In this document: piece after piece, positions 57,267 to 64,000 of the stretch
Position numbering within the stretch: position 1 is the stretch's first letter
How the letters are laid out: each line of letters begins with the position of its first letter
NCBI RefSeq assembly: GCF_014287275.1
Contig: NZ_JACONZ010000002.1
Span: 124,001 to 188,000, forward strand
Source of the DNA: Anaerofilum hominis
GTDB lineage: Bacteria; Bacillota; Clostridia; Oscillospirales; Ruminococcaceae
Direction of reading: 5' to 3'
Length of the DNA stretch: 64,000 bases
Program-made: the position numbers and the translations under genes
The notes under the pieces: model-generated
Seen by the model: the letters and a program-made list of their open reading frames with translations, nothing else
Database searches by the model: none
What the model was told of the DNA's origin: nothing

Positions 57267-57736
57267 TGTGTGTTGTCTTCCTCTCTTTCGGCCGGCAGAT
57301 GCCGCAGCAGGATCTCCGTTATCGTTTCGCAGGCCGCGGTCAAGGCCTGCTGCTCCGGCGCGGAAAGGCCCTTGAGCGCGCCGAAAAGATTTTCGGACAG
57401 GGCGTCGGCCCAACACTCCCGCAGCTGGTCGGCCCGGGGCGTGGGCTGCAATAAGATCACCCGCCGGTTGTCCGTCTGGGCGGCCCGCTCCACCAGGCCC
57501 TGGGCCACAAGCGCGTCCACCGTGCGGGTCAGCTGCTGGCGGCTTACCCCCAGGCGCCGGGCCAGAGCGGTCATGTTGAGGCCGGGCCGGCACTGGATGC
57601 AGATGAGCGCCTGCAGCTGGCCCGCGGTGAGCGGGCAGCCCGGGCAGCTGCCGATGGGGCGCAGCACCGAACTGGTGAAAATGGGCGCGAGCCGGATCAG
57701 GTCCGCCGCCATGCGGCGCGCATCCTCCCGCATCAT
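57263..57736 (-). CDS. MarR-family regulator coupled to ftsH
   Basis: 157 residues. Winged helix: TAGQLQALICIQCRPGLNMT, ARRLGVSRQQLTRTVDALVA, QGLVERAAQTDNRRVILLQP, a complete MarR motif. A CPGC pair near the N-terminus (GSCPGCPLTAG) and another Cys in ICIQC could make it redox- or metal-sensitive. AAAGGAGG precedes ATG 57736. It ends inside the ftsH start, so it probably controls its own operon with ftsH. Confidence 0.9.
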   Translation of the reverse strand: MMREDARRMAADLIRLAPIFTSSVLRPIGSCPGCPLTAGQLQALICIQCRPGLNMTALARRLGVSRQQLTRTVDALVAQGLVERAAQTDNRRVILLQPTPRADQLRECWADALSENLFGALKGLSAPEQQALTAACETITEILLRHLPAEREEDNTQ

Positions 57737-57776
57737 GGGATCGCCTCCTTTGCATGTAACACAGGATACAGCAGGA

Positions 57777-57805
57777 ATAAAACGGTGATATGACACAATT
57801 GTTAA
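57777..57805 (-). promoter_or_regulatory. Promoter of the marR-ftsH operon
   Basis: On the minus strand TTAACA (57805-57800), 17 bases, TTTTAT (57782-57777). ACAATTGT at 57795-57802 is a palindrome next to the -35 and could be an operator half. Confidence 0.5.
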
Positions 57806-57814
57806 CATTCAATG

Positions 57815-57851
57815 AAAATCAAAATTCCCCGCTGCCGACAGCAGCGGGGAA
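57815..57851 (-). terminator. Terminator of the second marR gene
   Basis: TTCCCCGCTGC / GCAGCGGGGAA with a five-base loop, then TTTTGATTTT on the minus strand. Confidence 0.85.
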
Positions 57852-57863
57852 GAGAAAGGAAGA

Positions 57864-58307
57864 TCAGTTTTTGACCTTGTCCAGCAGGCGGCGGATGGTG
57901 TCGGCCGCCTGGGAGAACTCCTGCAGTTCGGTTTCGTCCAGGCGGCCGAACTGGGGCAGCATCCGCTCCACGACCTCGTCTTGCAGCGCGCGCACCAGCG
58001 CTTTGCCCTCCTGCGTGAGGGAGAGCAGGATCACCCGGCGGTTTTTTTCATCGCTGGACCGGGACACGCATCCGCGCAGGACCAAAGCGTCGGCGATCTT
58101 GGTGAGCTGCTGTTTGGAGATGGCCAGCTTGCGGGCCAGCACGCTCATACTGAGCGGGGGCGTGACGTTGAGCACGAAAAGGGCCTGCAGCTGGGTGGAG
58201 GGCAGGTCGGCCACCGGGCTGACCTCCTGGGGACGGATCAGGGTGGAGCGCAGCAGCGGCGTCAGGTTGAGGGCCTTGCGGATGCATTGACGAAGCATAT
58301 CTTCCAT
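57864..58307 (-). CDS. MarR-family transcriptional regulator (second copy)
   Basis: 147 residues with STQLQALFVLNVTPPLSMSV, ARKLAISKQQLTKIADALVL and RSSDEKNRRVILLSLTQEG. It shares length, layout and much sequence with the MarR at 57263-57736 (LRQ...LAPIF versus LNLTPLL, RRLGVSRQQLTR versus RKLAISKQQLTK), so the two are probably a diverged tandem duplication. It has its own promoter and terminator. It lacks the CPGC of its neighbour. Confidence 0.9.
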   Translation of the reverse strand: MEDMLRQCIRKALNLTPLLRSTLIRPQEVSPVADLPSTQLQALFVLNVTPPLSMSVLARKLAISKQQLTKIADALVLRGCVSRSSDEKNRRVILLSLTQEGKALVRALQDEVVERMLPQFGRLDETELQEFSQAADTIRRLLDKVKN

Positions 58308-58365
58308 TTGAGCGAAACTTCACTTTCCCGGCACAAAGATGTCCCGTTATTGGATTATCAGTATC

Positions 58366-58393
58366 AGTTTACCATTTCGGGGCGCAAAGTCAA
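58366..58393 (-). promoter_or_regulatory. Promoter of the second marR gene
   Basis: On the minus strand TTGACT (58393-58388), 16 bases, TAAACT (58371-58366), followed by a TGATACTGATAA stretch that may be operator sequence. Confidence 0.55.
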
Positions 58394-58432
58394 TAACAAA
58401 TCAGCTTTCGGTGTGCGGGGATAGAAAAGAGC

Positions 58433-58990
58433 CGATTCCAGCGGTGGCTTTCAGGGTACGGGAATGTGCGAGGGCAGGGGACGAAAGGGCTTTTGCCGCC
58501 GCGAGGCCCCAAACGGCGGCGCGCGCCGGCGTGGCGCTTGTGAGGGCGGCACTTTTTTCGTCCGCTGCTTTTGGGGAGCGTCTCCGCGCAGGCGGGTCCC
58601 ACGCGCACAGCGGGCTGCTTGGGCGCGGCGCTTATCCCCGCTCCGACGCATTTTGGCAACCCTCCCCGCGCAGGCAGATTCTCTGTGCGCAGCAGTTCGA
58701 CCCGGCAGAGCGTCAGTTCCGGCGGCGGCTTTCAGGGTACGGGAATGTGCAAGGGCAGGGGATAAAAGGGCCTTTGCCGCCGCGAGGCCCTAAACGGCGG
58801 CCTGCTCCGGCGTGGCGCTTGTGAAGGCGACACTTTTTTCGTCCGCTGCTTTTGGGGAGCGTCTCCGCGCAGGCAGGTCCCACGCGCACAGCGGGCTGCT
58901 TGGGCGCGGCGCTTATCCCCGCTCCGACGCATTTTTGGGGCCTCCCCGCGCAGGCAGGTCCTCCGCCCGCGCGGCCGACCCAGGAAACGG
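58433..58990. repeat. 281-bp tandem repeat, two copies
   Basis: GGCTTTCAGGGTACGGGAAT begins at 58446 and again at 58727, and the copies stay aligned to the end with few changes (CTTTTTTCGTCCGCTGCTT, GCGGGCTGCTTGGGCGC and others recur at the same distance). The period of 281 is not a multiple of three. Open frames across it are therefore in different frames and not credible genes. It lies between divergent marR and tetR genes. Confidence 0.85.
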
Positions 58991-59091
58991 TGACAGATCG
59001 TCACCAGTTGAGACTGGCGGTTCTCCCCCGCGCGGGCGGCCGCCCCGACGGCGGCGAAAAGGGCAGAAAAAGTACCCGGAGGGAAAAAGGC

Positions 59092-59119
59092 TTGACAAAA
59101 AGAAAAAACAGAGTAAAAT
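59092..59119 (+). promoter_or_regulatory. Promoter of the tetR gene
   Basis: TTGACA (59092-59097), 16 bases, TAAAAT (59114-59119). The A/T-rich stretch that follows holds two TGATAT direct repeats 14 bases apart, a possible operator. Confidence 0.7.
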
Positions 59120-59164
59120 AGCAATTGATATATAACTTATGATATTTAAACAGGAGGCGATCGA

Positions 59165-59734
59165 ATGCCGCCAAAAGTAAAGGTGACAAAAGAGGAGATC
59201 GTGCGGGCCGCCCTTGATCTGGTGCGGCAGAGCGGGGCCGCGGCCCTGAATGCCCGCGCGGTGGCAAACCGGCTGGGATGCTCCACCCAGCCGGTGTTCA
59301 GCAATTATGCCACCATGGAAGAGCTGCGGCAGGACGTACTGCAGGCGGCGGATGGATGCTATCAGAAGCATATTGCAGAGGGGATGCGGGACCGGGCGAC
59401 CGGCTGCCCGCCTTACAAGGCAAGCGGCATGGCCTATATCAGCTTTGCGCGCCGGGAGAAGGAGCTGTTCAAGCTGCTGTTTATGCGGGACCGCACCGGT
59501 GAAAAGATCGAGGAGGACCGCCGCTCCGTGGCGCCGCTGCTGCGCCTGATCTCGGCCAACACGGGCATGAGCGAGGACGACGCCTATTTTTTCCATCTGG
59601 AAATGTGGATCTATGTACACGGCATCGCCACGATGATCGCCACCGGCTATCTCAACTGGGATGAAGAGCAGATCGGCAGGATGATGGCCGACGCCTACGA
59701 GGGCATCCGCAGCCGCCGCGTCGGGGGCAGCTGA
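59165..59734 (+). CDS. TetR/AcrR-family regulator
   Basis: 189 residues. N-terminal HTH: VTKEEIVRAALDLVRQSG, LNARAVANRLGCSTQPVFSN, YATMEELRQDV. The C-terminal domain (ARREKELFKLLFMRD, then a long helix with HLEMWIYVHGIATMIATGY) is the TetR_C_8/AcrR-like type found in Clostridia. AGGAGG lies seven bases before the ATG. It precedes an ABC exporter on the same strand by about 200 bases and probably controls it. Confidence 0.9.
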   Translation: MPPKVKVTKEEIVRAALDLVRQSGAAALNARAVANRLGCSTQPVFSNYATMEELRQDVLQAADGCYQKHIAEGMRDRATGCPPYKASGMAYISFARREKELFKLLFMRDRTGEKIEEDRRSVAPLLRLISANTGMSEDDAYFFHLEMWIYVHGIATMIATGYLNWDEEQIGRMMADAYEGIRSRRVGGS

Positions 59735-59936
59735 GGGGCGCTCCCGCCGCGGGAGGATGCTTTTGGTGCGCGGTGCAGCCCGTTCCCCGGGCGGACCGGG
59801 TGCGGGAGAGCCCCCGCAGGGGACCGCCCCGCCCTTTCCGTCAGGCGGCGAGGGGCTGCGGCGCAGGGTGCTGCGGCCCGCAGAAAAGATGGGCGGACAG
59901 ATGGGGCCTGCAACATTATAAAAGGAGGAGATCGGG

Positions 59937-60668
59937 ATGGAAGCGATCGTAACGCGGGGATTGAGCAAGCGCTATCGGGACGCTGCGGCGGTGGAGGGGC
60001 TGGACCTGACGGTCCACCGCGGTGAGCTGTTCGCGCTGCTGGGGGTCAACGGCGCGGGAAAGACGACGACGATCCGCATGCTTTCCTGCCTCACCCGGCC
60101 CACGGCGGGCGACGCGCTGCTGGGCGGGAAAAGCGTGGTCTCAGACAGCCAGGCGGTGAAGTCGATCATCGCGGTCTCGCCGCAGGAGACCGCGATAGCC
60201 CCCAACCTGACGGTGCGGGAAAACCTGGAGCTGATGGGCGGCATACACGGCCTTTCGCGGGCGCAGGCCCGCGAAAAGGCGGCGGCGCTGGCGGAGCGCT
60301 TTGGCCTGGACCAGATCGCGGGCAAGCGGGCAAAGCGGCTTTCCGGGGGATGGCAGCGGCGGCTGAGCATCGCCATGGCGCTGATCTCAGAGCCGGAGAT
60401 CCTGTTTCTGGATGAGCCGACGCTGGGCCTGGACGTGTTGGCCCGCAGCGACCTGTGGGAGATGATCCGCGCGCTCAGGGGGAAGATGACGCTGATCCTG
60501 ACCACGCATTATATGGAAGAGGCAGAGGCGCTGTCGGACCGCATCGGCATTTTGAAAAACGGACGGCTGATCTTTGTGGGCACCGCCGCCCAGATCAAAC
60601 AGAAAGCGGGCGCGGAACGGTTTGAGGACGCCTTTGTGAAACTGGTAAAGGGGGAGACACTGCAATGA
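59937..60668 (+). CDS. ABC transporter ATP-binding protein (DrrA/CcmA-like)
   Basis: 243 residues. Walker A GVNGAGKTTT, Q-loop VSPQETAIAPNLTV, signature LSGGWQRRLSIA, Walker B ILFLDEPTLGLD, H-loop TTHYMEEAEALSDR. The GVNGAGKTTTIRML plus long-helix layout puts it with the DrrA-like drug/lipid exporters. AAAAGGAGGAG precedes the ATG. It overlaps the permease gene by four bases. Confidence 0.9.
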   Translation: MEAIVTRGLSKRYRDAAAVEGLDLTVHRGELFALLGVNGAGKTTTIRMLSCLTRPTAGDALLGGKSVVSDSQAVKSIIAVSPQETAIAPNLTVRENLELMGGIHGLSRAQAREKAAALAERFGLDQIAGKRAKRLSGGWQRRLSIAMALISEPEILFLDEPTLGLDVLARSDLWEMIRALRGKMTLILTTHYMEEAEALSDRIGILKNGRLIFVGTAAQIKQKAGAERFEDAFVKLVKGETLQ

Positions 60669-61396
60669 GGATGCTGACCTTTTCAAGCCGCACCGCAAAA
60701 GAGATCCTGCGCGACCCGCTGACGGCGGCGTTCGGGGCGGGGTTTCCCCTCGTGCTTCTTCTGCTGCTCTCGGCGATCCAGGCCAATATCCCGGTCGATC
60801 TTTTCGAGATCAGCCGTCTGGCGCCCGGCATCGCGGTGTTCGGCCTCTCTTTTATGACGCTGTTCTCGGCCACGCTCATCTCGCGGGACCGCACCAGCGC
60901 CCTGCTGGAGCGGCTGTACACCACGCCGCTGACCGCGGCGGACTATATCGGCGGCTATCTGCTGCCGATGCTGCCGCTGGCGTTGGCGCAAAGTGCCGTC
61001 TGCTATACCGCGGCCCTCTTTCTCGGCCTGAAAATGCGGGTGGAAATTCTCTGGGCGGTGCTGTGGGTGCTGCCGGTCTCGCTGTTTTTTATCTCGCTGG
61101 GCCTTTTGTGCGGCACCCTGTTCAGCGACAAACAGGTGGGCGGCATCTGCGGGGCCCTGCTGACCAACGTGGCGGCCTGGCTCTCCGGCACCTGGTTTGA
61201 CCTGGAACTGGTGGGGGGAGGGTTCAAACGGGTGGCCTATGCGCTGCCTTTTGTGCATGCGGTGGAGCTGGAGCGGGCGGCGCTGGCGGGCAGGGCGGCG
61301 GATATTCTGCCTCACCTGGCCTGGGTGCTGGGATACGGCGTTTTGACCGCCGTGGCGGCAGCCGCTGTTTTTACGCATAAAATGCGCCGCAGCTGA
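60665..61396 (+). CDS. ABC-2 type permease (DrrB-like)
   Basis: 243 residues with six helices and the ABC-2 opening (FSSRTAKEILRDPLTAAF). ISRDRTSALLERLYTTPL is the conserved coupling loop between helices 2 and 3. With the ATPase it makes a complete half-transporter pair. Under TetR control a role in efflux of a toxic small molecule is likely but unproven. Confidence 0.87.
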   Translation: MRMLTFSSRTAKEILRDPLTAAFGAGFPLVLLLLLSAIQANIPVDLFEISRLAPGIAVFGLSFMTLFSATLISRDRTSALLERLYTTPLTAADYIGGYLLPMLPLALAQSAVCYTAALFLGLKMRVEILWAVLWVLPVSLFFISLGLLCGTLFSDKQVGGICGALLTNVAAWLSGTWFDLELVGGGFKRVAYALPFVHAVELERAALAGRAADILPHLAWVLGYGVLTAVAAAAVFTHKMRRS

Positions 61397-61634
61397 GCGC
61401 TTTCCCGCACAAAAGCGGGCGCGGCCCACCGGCGCCGCAGACCTCGCGCAAAGCGGGAGAAAAAAGCGCGCTCCGAGATTCTGCGGCAGCCGCGCGCCCA
61501 AAGCGGCCTCCCGATGCGTCCCCTTTGCCGGAAAGAACGGTGCGGCTGCGGTTTCGTACTGGCCGCCGCTGGAAAAAAAGCTTCGCGGGCGGGGCGGGGT
61601 CACTCCAACACTGAAACGCCCCCCGCCGCGCGAT

Positions 61635-61688
61635 GGCACAAGAGGCGCACTGCCGGCTGAGGTCAGCCGGCAGTGCGCCTCTTGTGCC
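61635..61688. repeat. Perfect 26-bp inverted repeat
   Basis: 61635-61660 is the exact complement of 61663-61688 with a two-base spacer. It lies between convergent genes. There is no T run on either side, so it is not a normal intrinsic terminator. Confidence 0.9.
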
Positions 61689-61787
61689 GTGCATATCCAT
61701 TTTTGCCGCGCAGCCGCAGCGCGGGAAAGGCTCTTTCCGGCGCTGCGCGCCGTGGGCCCCGCAAACGCTTTCAGTTCCGCCCCGGCC

Positions 61788-62162
61788 TTACAGCTCGGCC
61801 ACGACCTCAACTTCGCACAGGGCGCCCTTGGGCAGGCCCTTCACCGCAAAGCAGCTGCGGGCGGGTTTGCCCACAAAATAGCGCGCATAGACCTCGTTGA
61901 AAGCCGCAAAATCGCCCATGTCCGCCAGATAGCAGGTGGTCTTGACCGCTTTTTCAAAGCAGGTCCCCGCCGCGGTGAGCACGGCGTCCAGGTTTTTCAT
62001 CACCTGTTCCGCCTGTGCGGCAAGGCTGTCCCCGGCCAGTTCGCCGGTGGAGGGCACAATGCCGATCTGGCCCGAAGTGTAGAGCATGCCGTTTGCCTTG
62101 ACCGCCTGTGAGTAGGGGCCGATGGCCGCGGGCGCGTTCTGGGTGCTGATGATCTCTGCCAT
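61788..62162 (-). CDS. ridA: RidA/YjgF-family enamine/imine deaminase
   Basis: Hydrolyses reactive 2-aminoacrylate and related imines made by PLP enzymes. 124 residues from ATG 62162. NAPAAIGPYSQAVKANGMLY, SGQIGIVPSTGEL, QAEQVMKNLDAVLTAAG and FVGKPARSCFAVKGLPKGAL are the family blocks; the substrate Arg is in KPARS and the Glu in CEVEVVAEL. An ATG two codons upstream lies too close to AGGTG. Useful beside a genome rich in PLP enzymes such as IlvE and TrpB2. Confidence 0.95.
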   Translation of the reverse strand: MAEIISTQNAPAAIGPYSQAVKANGMLYTSGQIGIVPSTGELAGDSLAAQAEQVMKNLDAVLTAAGTCFEKAVKTTCYLADMGDFAAFNEVYARYFVGKPARSCFAVKGLPKGALCEVEVVAEL

Positions 62163-62235
62163 ATCCATTCACCTGTCCTTTGCCAAAAGTTTGTGGTCTC
62201 AGTATACCACGCCGCGGGCCGAGGGTAAAGCGGCG

Positions 62236-62372
62236 GGAGGGAACAAAACGACAGGGCGGGACAAAGCGACAGGGCGGGACAAAGTGACAGAGCAGGACAA
62301 AGTGACAGAGCAGGGCAAAGCAGCAGGGCAGGATAAAGCGATGGGGCAAGACAAAGCGGCCCGCAGGTCTGC
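62236..62372. repeat. 18-bp minisatellite, about seven units
   Basis: Units of the form GGACAAAGCGACAGGGC plus one or two G/A, repeated head to tail with 1-4 changes each. The 18-base period keeps one frame open on both strands and gives hexapeptide-repeat frames, but neither has a ribosome site. It lies between ridA and the adenine deaminase terminator. Confidence 0.85.
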
Positions 62373-62424
62373 GCAGGGCGCGCGGCGGAGCCGGGGCAGT
62401 GAGACCGGGGTGGTACAAAGAAAT

Positions 62425-62457
62425 AAAAAAGGCGCGCCGGGTGAGGGCGCGCCTTTT
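62425..62457 (-). terminator. Terminator of the adenine deaminase gene
   Basis: AAAAGGCGCGCC / GGCGCGCCTTTT, followed on the minus strand by TTTTTTATTTCTTT. Confidence 0.88.
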
Positions 62458-62482
62458 GAACGGATATTGCGGAAAAGCTCCG

Positions 62483-64000
62483 TCAGGCCTCGGGGAAAAG
62501 CGGGATGAACTCTTTTTTCATCACGTCGACCAGGCCCAGATCGCTGAACTTGGCCTCGGGCACGACGGGGAGAGCCAGGGTGGCGATGCGCAGCAGCGGG
62601 TTTACCATCTGCAGGCCCAGCTGGCGAAGCGCCGCTTTCATCGCGGTGGCCTCCGCAGCGGTTTCCGGGGCCGGGGCGGCGCTCATCAGGCCGCCCACCG
62701 GCAGCCGCAGCGTGTGCAGGATGCGCCCGTCCAGCGCTGCCGAGATGCCGCCGCCGCAGCTGCGCAGCTCGTTGTAAACGGCAAGGCCGCTGGCCGCGTC
62801 TTTAAAGACCAGGGTCAGGTTGTGGCAGTCGTGGCTGACCGTGCTGCCGTCGGCGCCCTGGTCGATGCCAAAGCCCCGCACCAGCCCGAACATGCGTCTG
62901 CCGCTGCCGAAGCGGTTGACCACCATGGCGTAGCAGAGCTCCTCGTCGCCGCTGATGTCCACATAGCCGTCCTTGACGGGCAGCTCTTCGGTGACACAGC
63001 GGGTCAGGGAGGTCTGGTCGGCATAGGTGAGCACGTTGATTTTCACCTTGCCGCCGCAGCCCGCCGGGGCCTGGAGGCGGAAGTCCTCCAGCGTCAGGTC
63101 GAGGACATTGACGCTGTTTTTGCGCTCCACCGCAAATTCTTTCTTTTCGATATCGGCCAGCAGCCTGCCCTCGCGGGCGACCTCCTCGCCGGCAAAATAG
63201 ACCGAGTGGACCGAGAACTGCTCCAGATCGTCCACCAGCAGCAGGTCCGCCGCGTAGCCGGGCGCCACGGCGCCCAGATTTTCCAGATGTGCGGCCTCGG
63301 CCGTGTGCAGGGTGGCGGCCCGGATGGCCTCAATGGGCGGCATGCCCAGTTTGATGATGTTGCGCAGCACCAGATCCAGCTGGCCGTTTTCCAGGATGTC
63401 GTCGGCCTCCCGGTCGTCGGTGCACAGGCACAGACGGTCCCGCCAGGGCATGTCGCGGACGTCCTCCCAGATGGCGGGCAGATTGTAGCACATGGAGGAC
63501 TCGCGCGCGTCCACATACATGCCGGCGCGCAGCTTGTCCTTTGCCTCGCCCGGGCGGCTGGTCTCATGGCAGGTGGCCGGGCCGCCGATGCGGTAGGCGC
63601 TCACCAAGCGGCCGAAGCCGGCGGGCAGGTGCCCCTGCAGGTAAAGCCCATTTTTTTCGGCGGTCTCGATGATGGACATCATGCGCTCCTCGCCGTCCAC
63701 CACACCCAGAAAATCCATCACCTCGGCCAGGCCGATGACGTTGGGCAGTTTGGCCAGGCGGTCGATCGCGGCGGCGTCAAAGCTGGCGCCCGCCTCCTCC
63801 AGGCCGGGCACCGAGGGCACGCAGGAGGGGATGTTGATGAACTGGCGCATCGGCAGGCCGCAGCCCGCGTCGTGCATATAGACCACAGCCTCTTCCCCCA
63901 GCACGTTGCCGATCTCGTGCGGGTCGGTGATGACCGAGGTCACGCCCCGGGGCACCACCGCGCTGGCAAAGACGCGCGGGGTCATCAGGCTGCTCTCAAT
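62483..64000 (-). CDS. ade: Adenine deaminase (5' end beyond the window)
   Basis: Converts adenine to hypoxanthine and ammonia. 506 codons are visible and the frame runs off the right edge; the first visible residues IESSLMTPRVFA continue the AdeC block that carries metal ligands. TSVITDPHEIGNVLG, GHLPAGFGRL, LCTDDREADDILENG, AATLHTAEAAHLENLGAVAPG and the SHDCHNL block of the C-terminal domain match the family. About 60-90 residues are missing. Feeds purine bases freed by the nucleoside-cleaving enzymes at the other end of the window. Confidence 0.95.
   Translation of the reverse strand: MESSLMTPRVFASAVVPRGVTSVITDPHEIGNVLGEEAVVYMHDAGCGLPMRQFINIPSCVPSVPGLEEAGASFDAAAIDRLAKLPNVIGLAEVMDFLGVVDGEERMMSIIETAEKNGLYLQGHLPAGFGRLVSAYRIGGPATCHETSRPGEAKDKLRAGMYVDARESSMCYNLPAIWEDVRDMPWRDRLCLCTDDREADDILENGQLDLVLRNIIKLGMPPIEAIRAATLHTAEAAHLENLGAVAPGYAADLLLVDDLEQFSVHSVYFAGEEVAREGRLLADIEKKEFAVERKNSVNVLDLTLEDFRLQAPAGCGGKVKINVLTYADQTSLTRCVTEELPVKDGYVDISGDEELCYAMVVNRFGSGRRMFGLVRGFGIDQGADGSTVSHDCHNLTLVFKDAASGLAVYNELRSCGGGISAALDGRILHTLRLPVGGLMSAAPAPETAAEATAMKAALRQLGLQMVNPLLRIATLALPVVPEAKFSDLGLVDVMKKEFIPLFPEA

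Noticed and set aside
61635..61688. Intrinsic terminator
   Set aside because: No T run on either strand after the stem; listed as an inverted repeat instead.
62122..62508. Plus-strand gene with a hexapeptide repeat over the 18-bp minisatellite
   Set aside because: No ribosome site, starts inside ridA on the other strand and runs into the adenine deaminase terminator and gene end.

Overview
The window looks like chromosome from a high-GC member of the Clostridia, most likely the Oscillospiraceae/Ruminococcaceae gut lineage (inference). The evidence is very GC-rich coding DNA, strong AGGAGG-type ribosome sites with many GTG/TTG starts, consensus sigma-A promoters, a tryptophan T-box, a PpdK, a YtaF/MntP-type protein, PadR and YtrA-type regulators, a SigV/RsiV-like pair and superoxide reductase. 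There is no tRNA, rRNA, CRISPR array, prophage or intact insertion sequence.

Layout. 0-6.6 kb: a nucleoside uptake and salvage operon (ABC ATPase, two permeases, purine nucleoside phosphorylase, nucleoside hydrolase, uridine-type phosphorylase) preceded by a degenerate structured repeat array. 7.2-9.2 kb: a GntR(YtrA)-ABC exporter operon with a visible operator. 9.2-9.45 kb: a candidate orphan structured RNA. 9.6-11.4 kb: Smr protein, zinc-ribbon protein and exported protein. 11.9-14.5 kb: TraX and a cytoplasmic alpha-amylase, then a 137-bp tandem repeat. 15.2-16.1 kb: PadR plus HAAS-domain membrane protein. 17-23.4 kb: IlvE, a DUF4349 lipoprotein, an AbgB-like amidohydrolase, and a TrpB2 gene under a T-box with a Trp (UGG) specifier. 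23.5-25.2 kb: an ABC exporter. 25.4-29.3 kb: recA-recX-rimO-pgsA. 29.4-31.6 kb: an amidohydrolase remnant, a foldase-like lipoprotein, and a frameshifted xenobiotic acetyltransferase. 32.4-39.6 kb: an operon of GlmU acetyltransferase domain-prs-pth-rubrerythrin/VIT-mfd with a possible leader attenuator. 39.8-42.6 kb: ppdK. 43-47 kb: superoxide reductase, a Ser-rich lipoprotein and an EAL phosphodiesterase. 47.2-50.7 kb: YtaF/MntP-like protein, a structured tandem repeat array, PutP. 51-54.4 kb: Rrf2, a class I amidotransferase, and the RsiV-SigV pair. 54.9-58.3 kb: MarR-FtsH-zinc-ribbon protein, with a second MarR gene upstream. 58.4-61.4 kb: a 281-bp tandem repeat and a TetR-ABC exporter locus. 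61.6-64 kb: a perfect 26-bp inverted repeat, RidA, an 18-bp minisatellite and a truncated adenine deaminase.

Functionally the window combines purine and nucleoside salvage (nup operon, Prs, adenine deaminase), amino-acid metabolism (IlvE, TrpB2, RidA, PutP, AbgB), DNA and RNA maintenance (RecA/RecX, Mfd, RimO, Pth) and envelope or stress functions (FtsH, SigV/RsiV, superoxide reductase, several regulated ABC exporters).

The most novel signal is a repeat family of about 102-bp units. Each unit folds into three hairpins, and the stems show compensatory changes between copies. It occurs as an array at 48.1-48.7 kb and as a diverged array at the left edge, in both cases in the alternating order A-B-A and on the same strand as the transport gene that follows. 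I could not assign it to a known RNA or repeat class.
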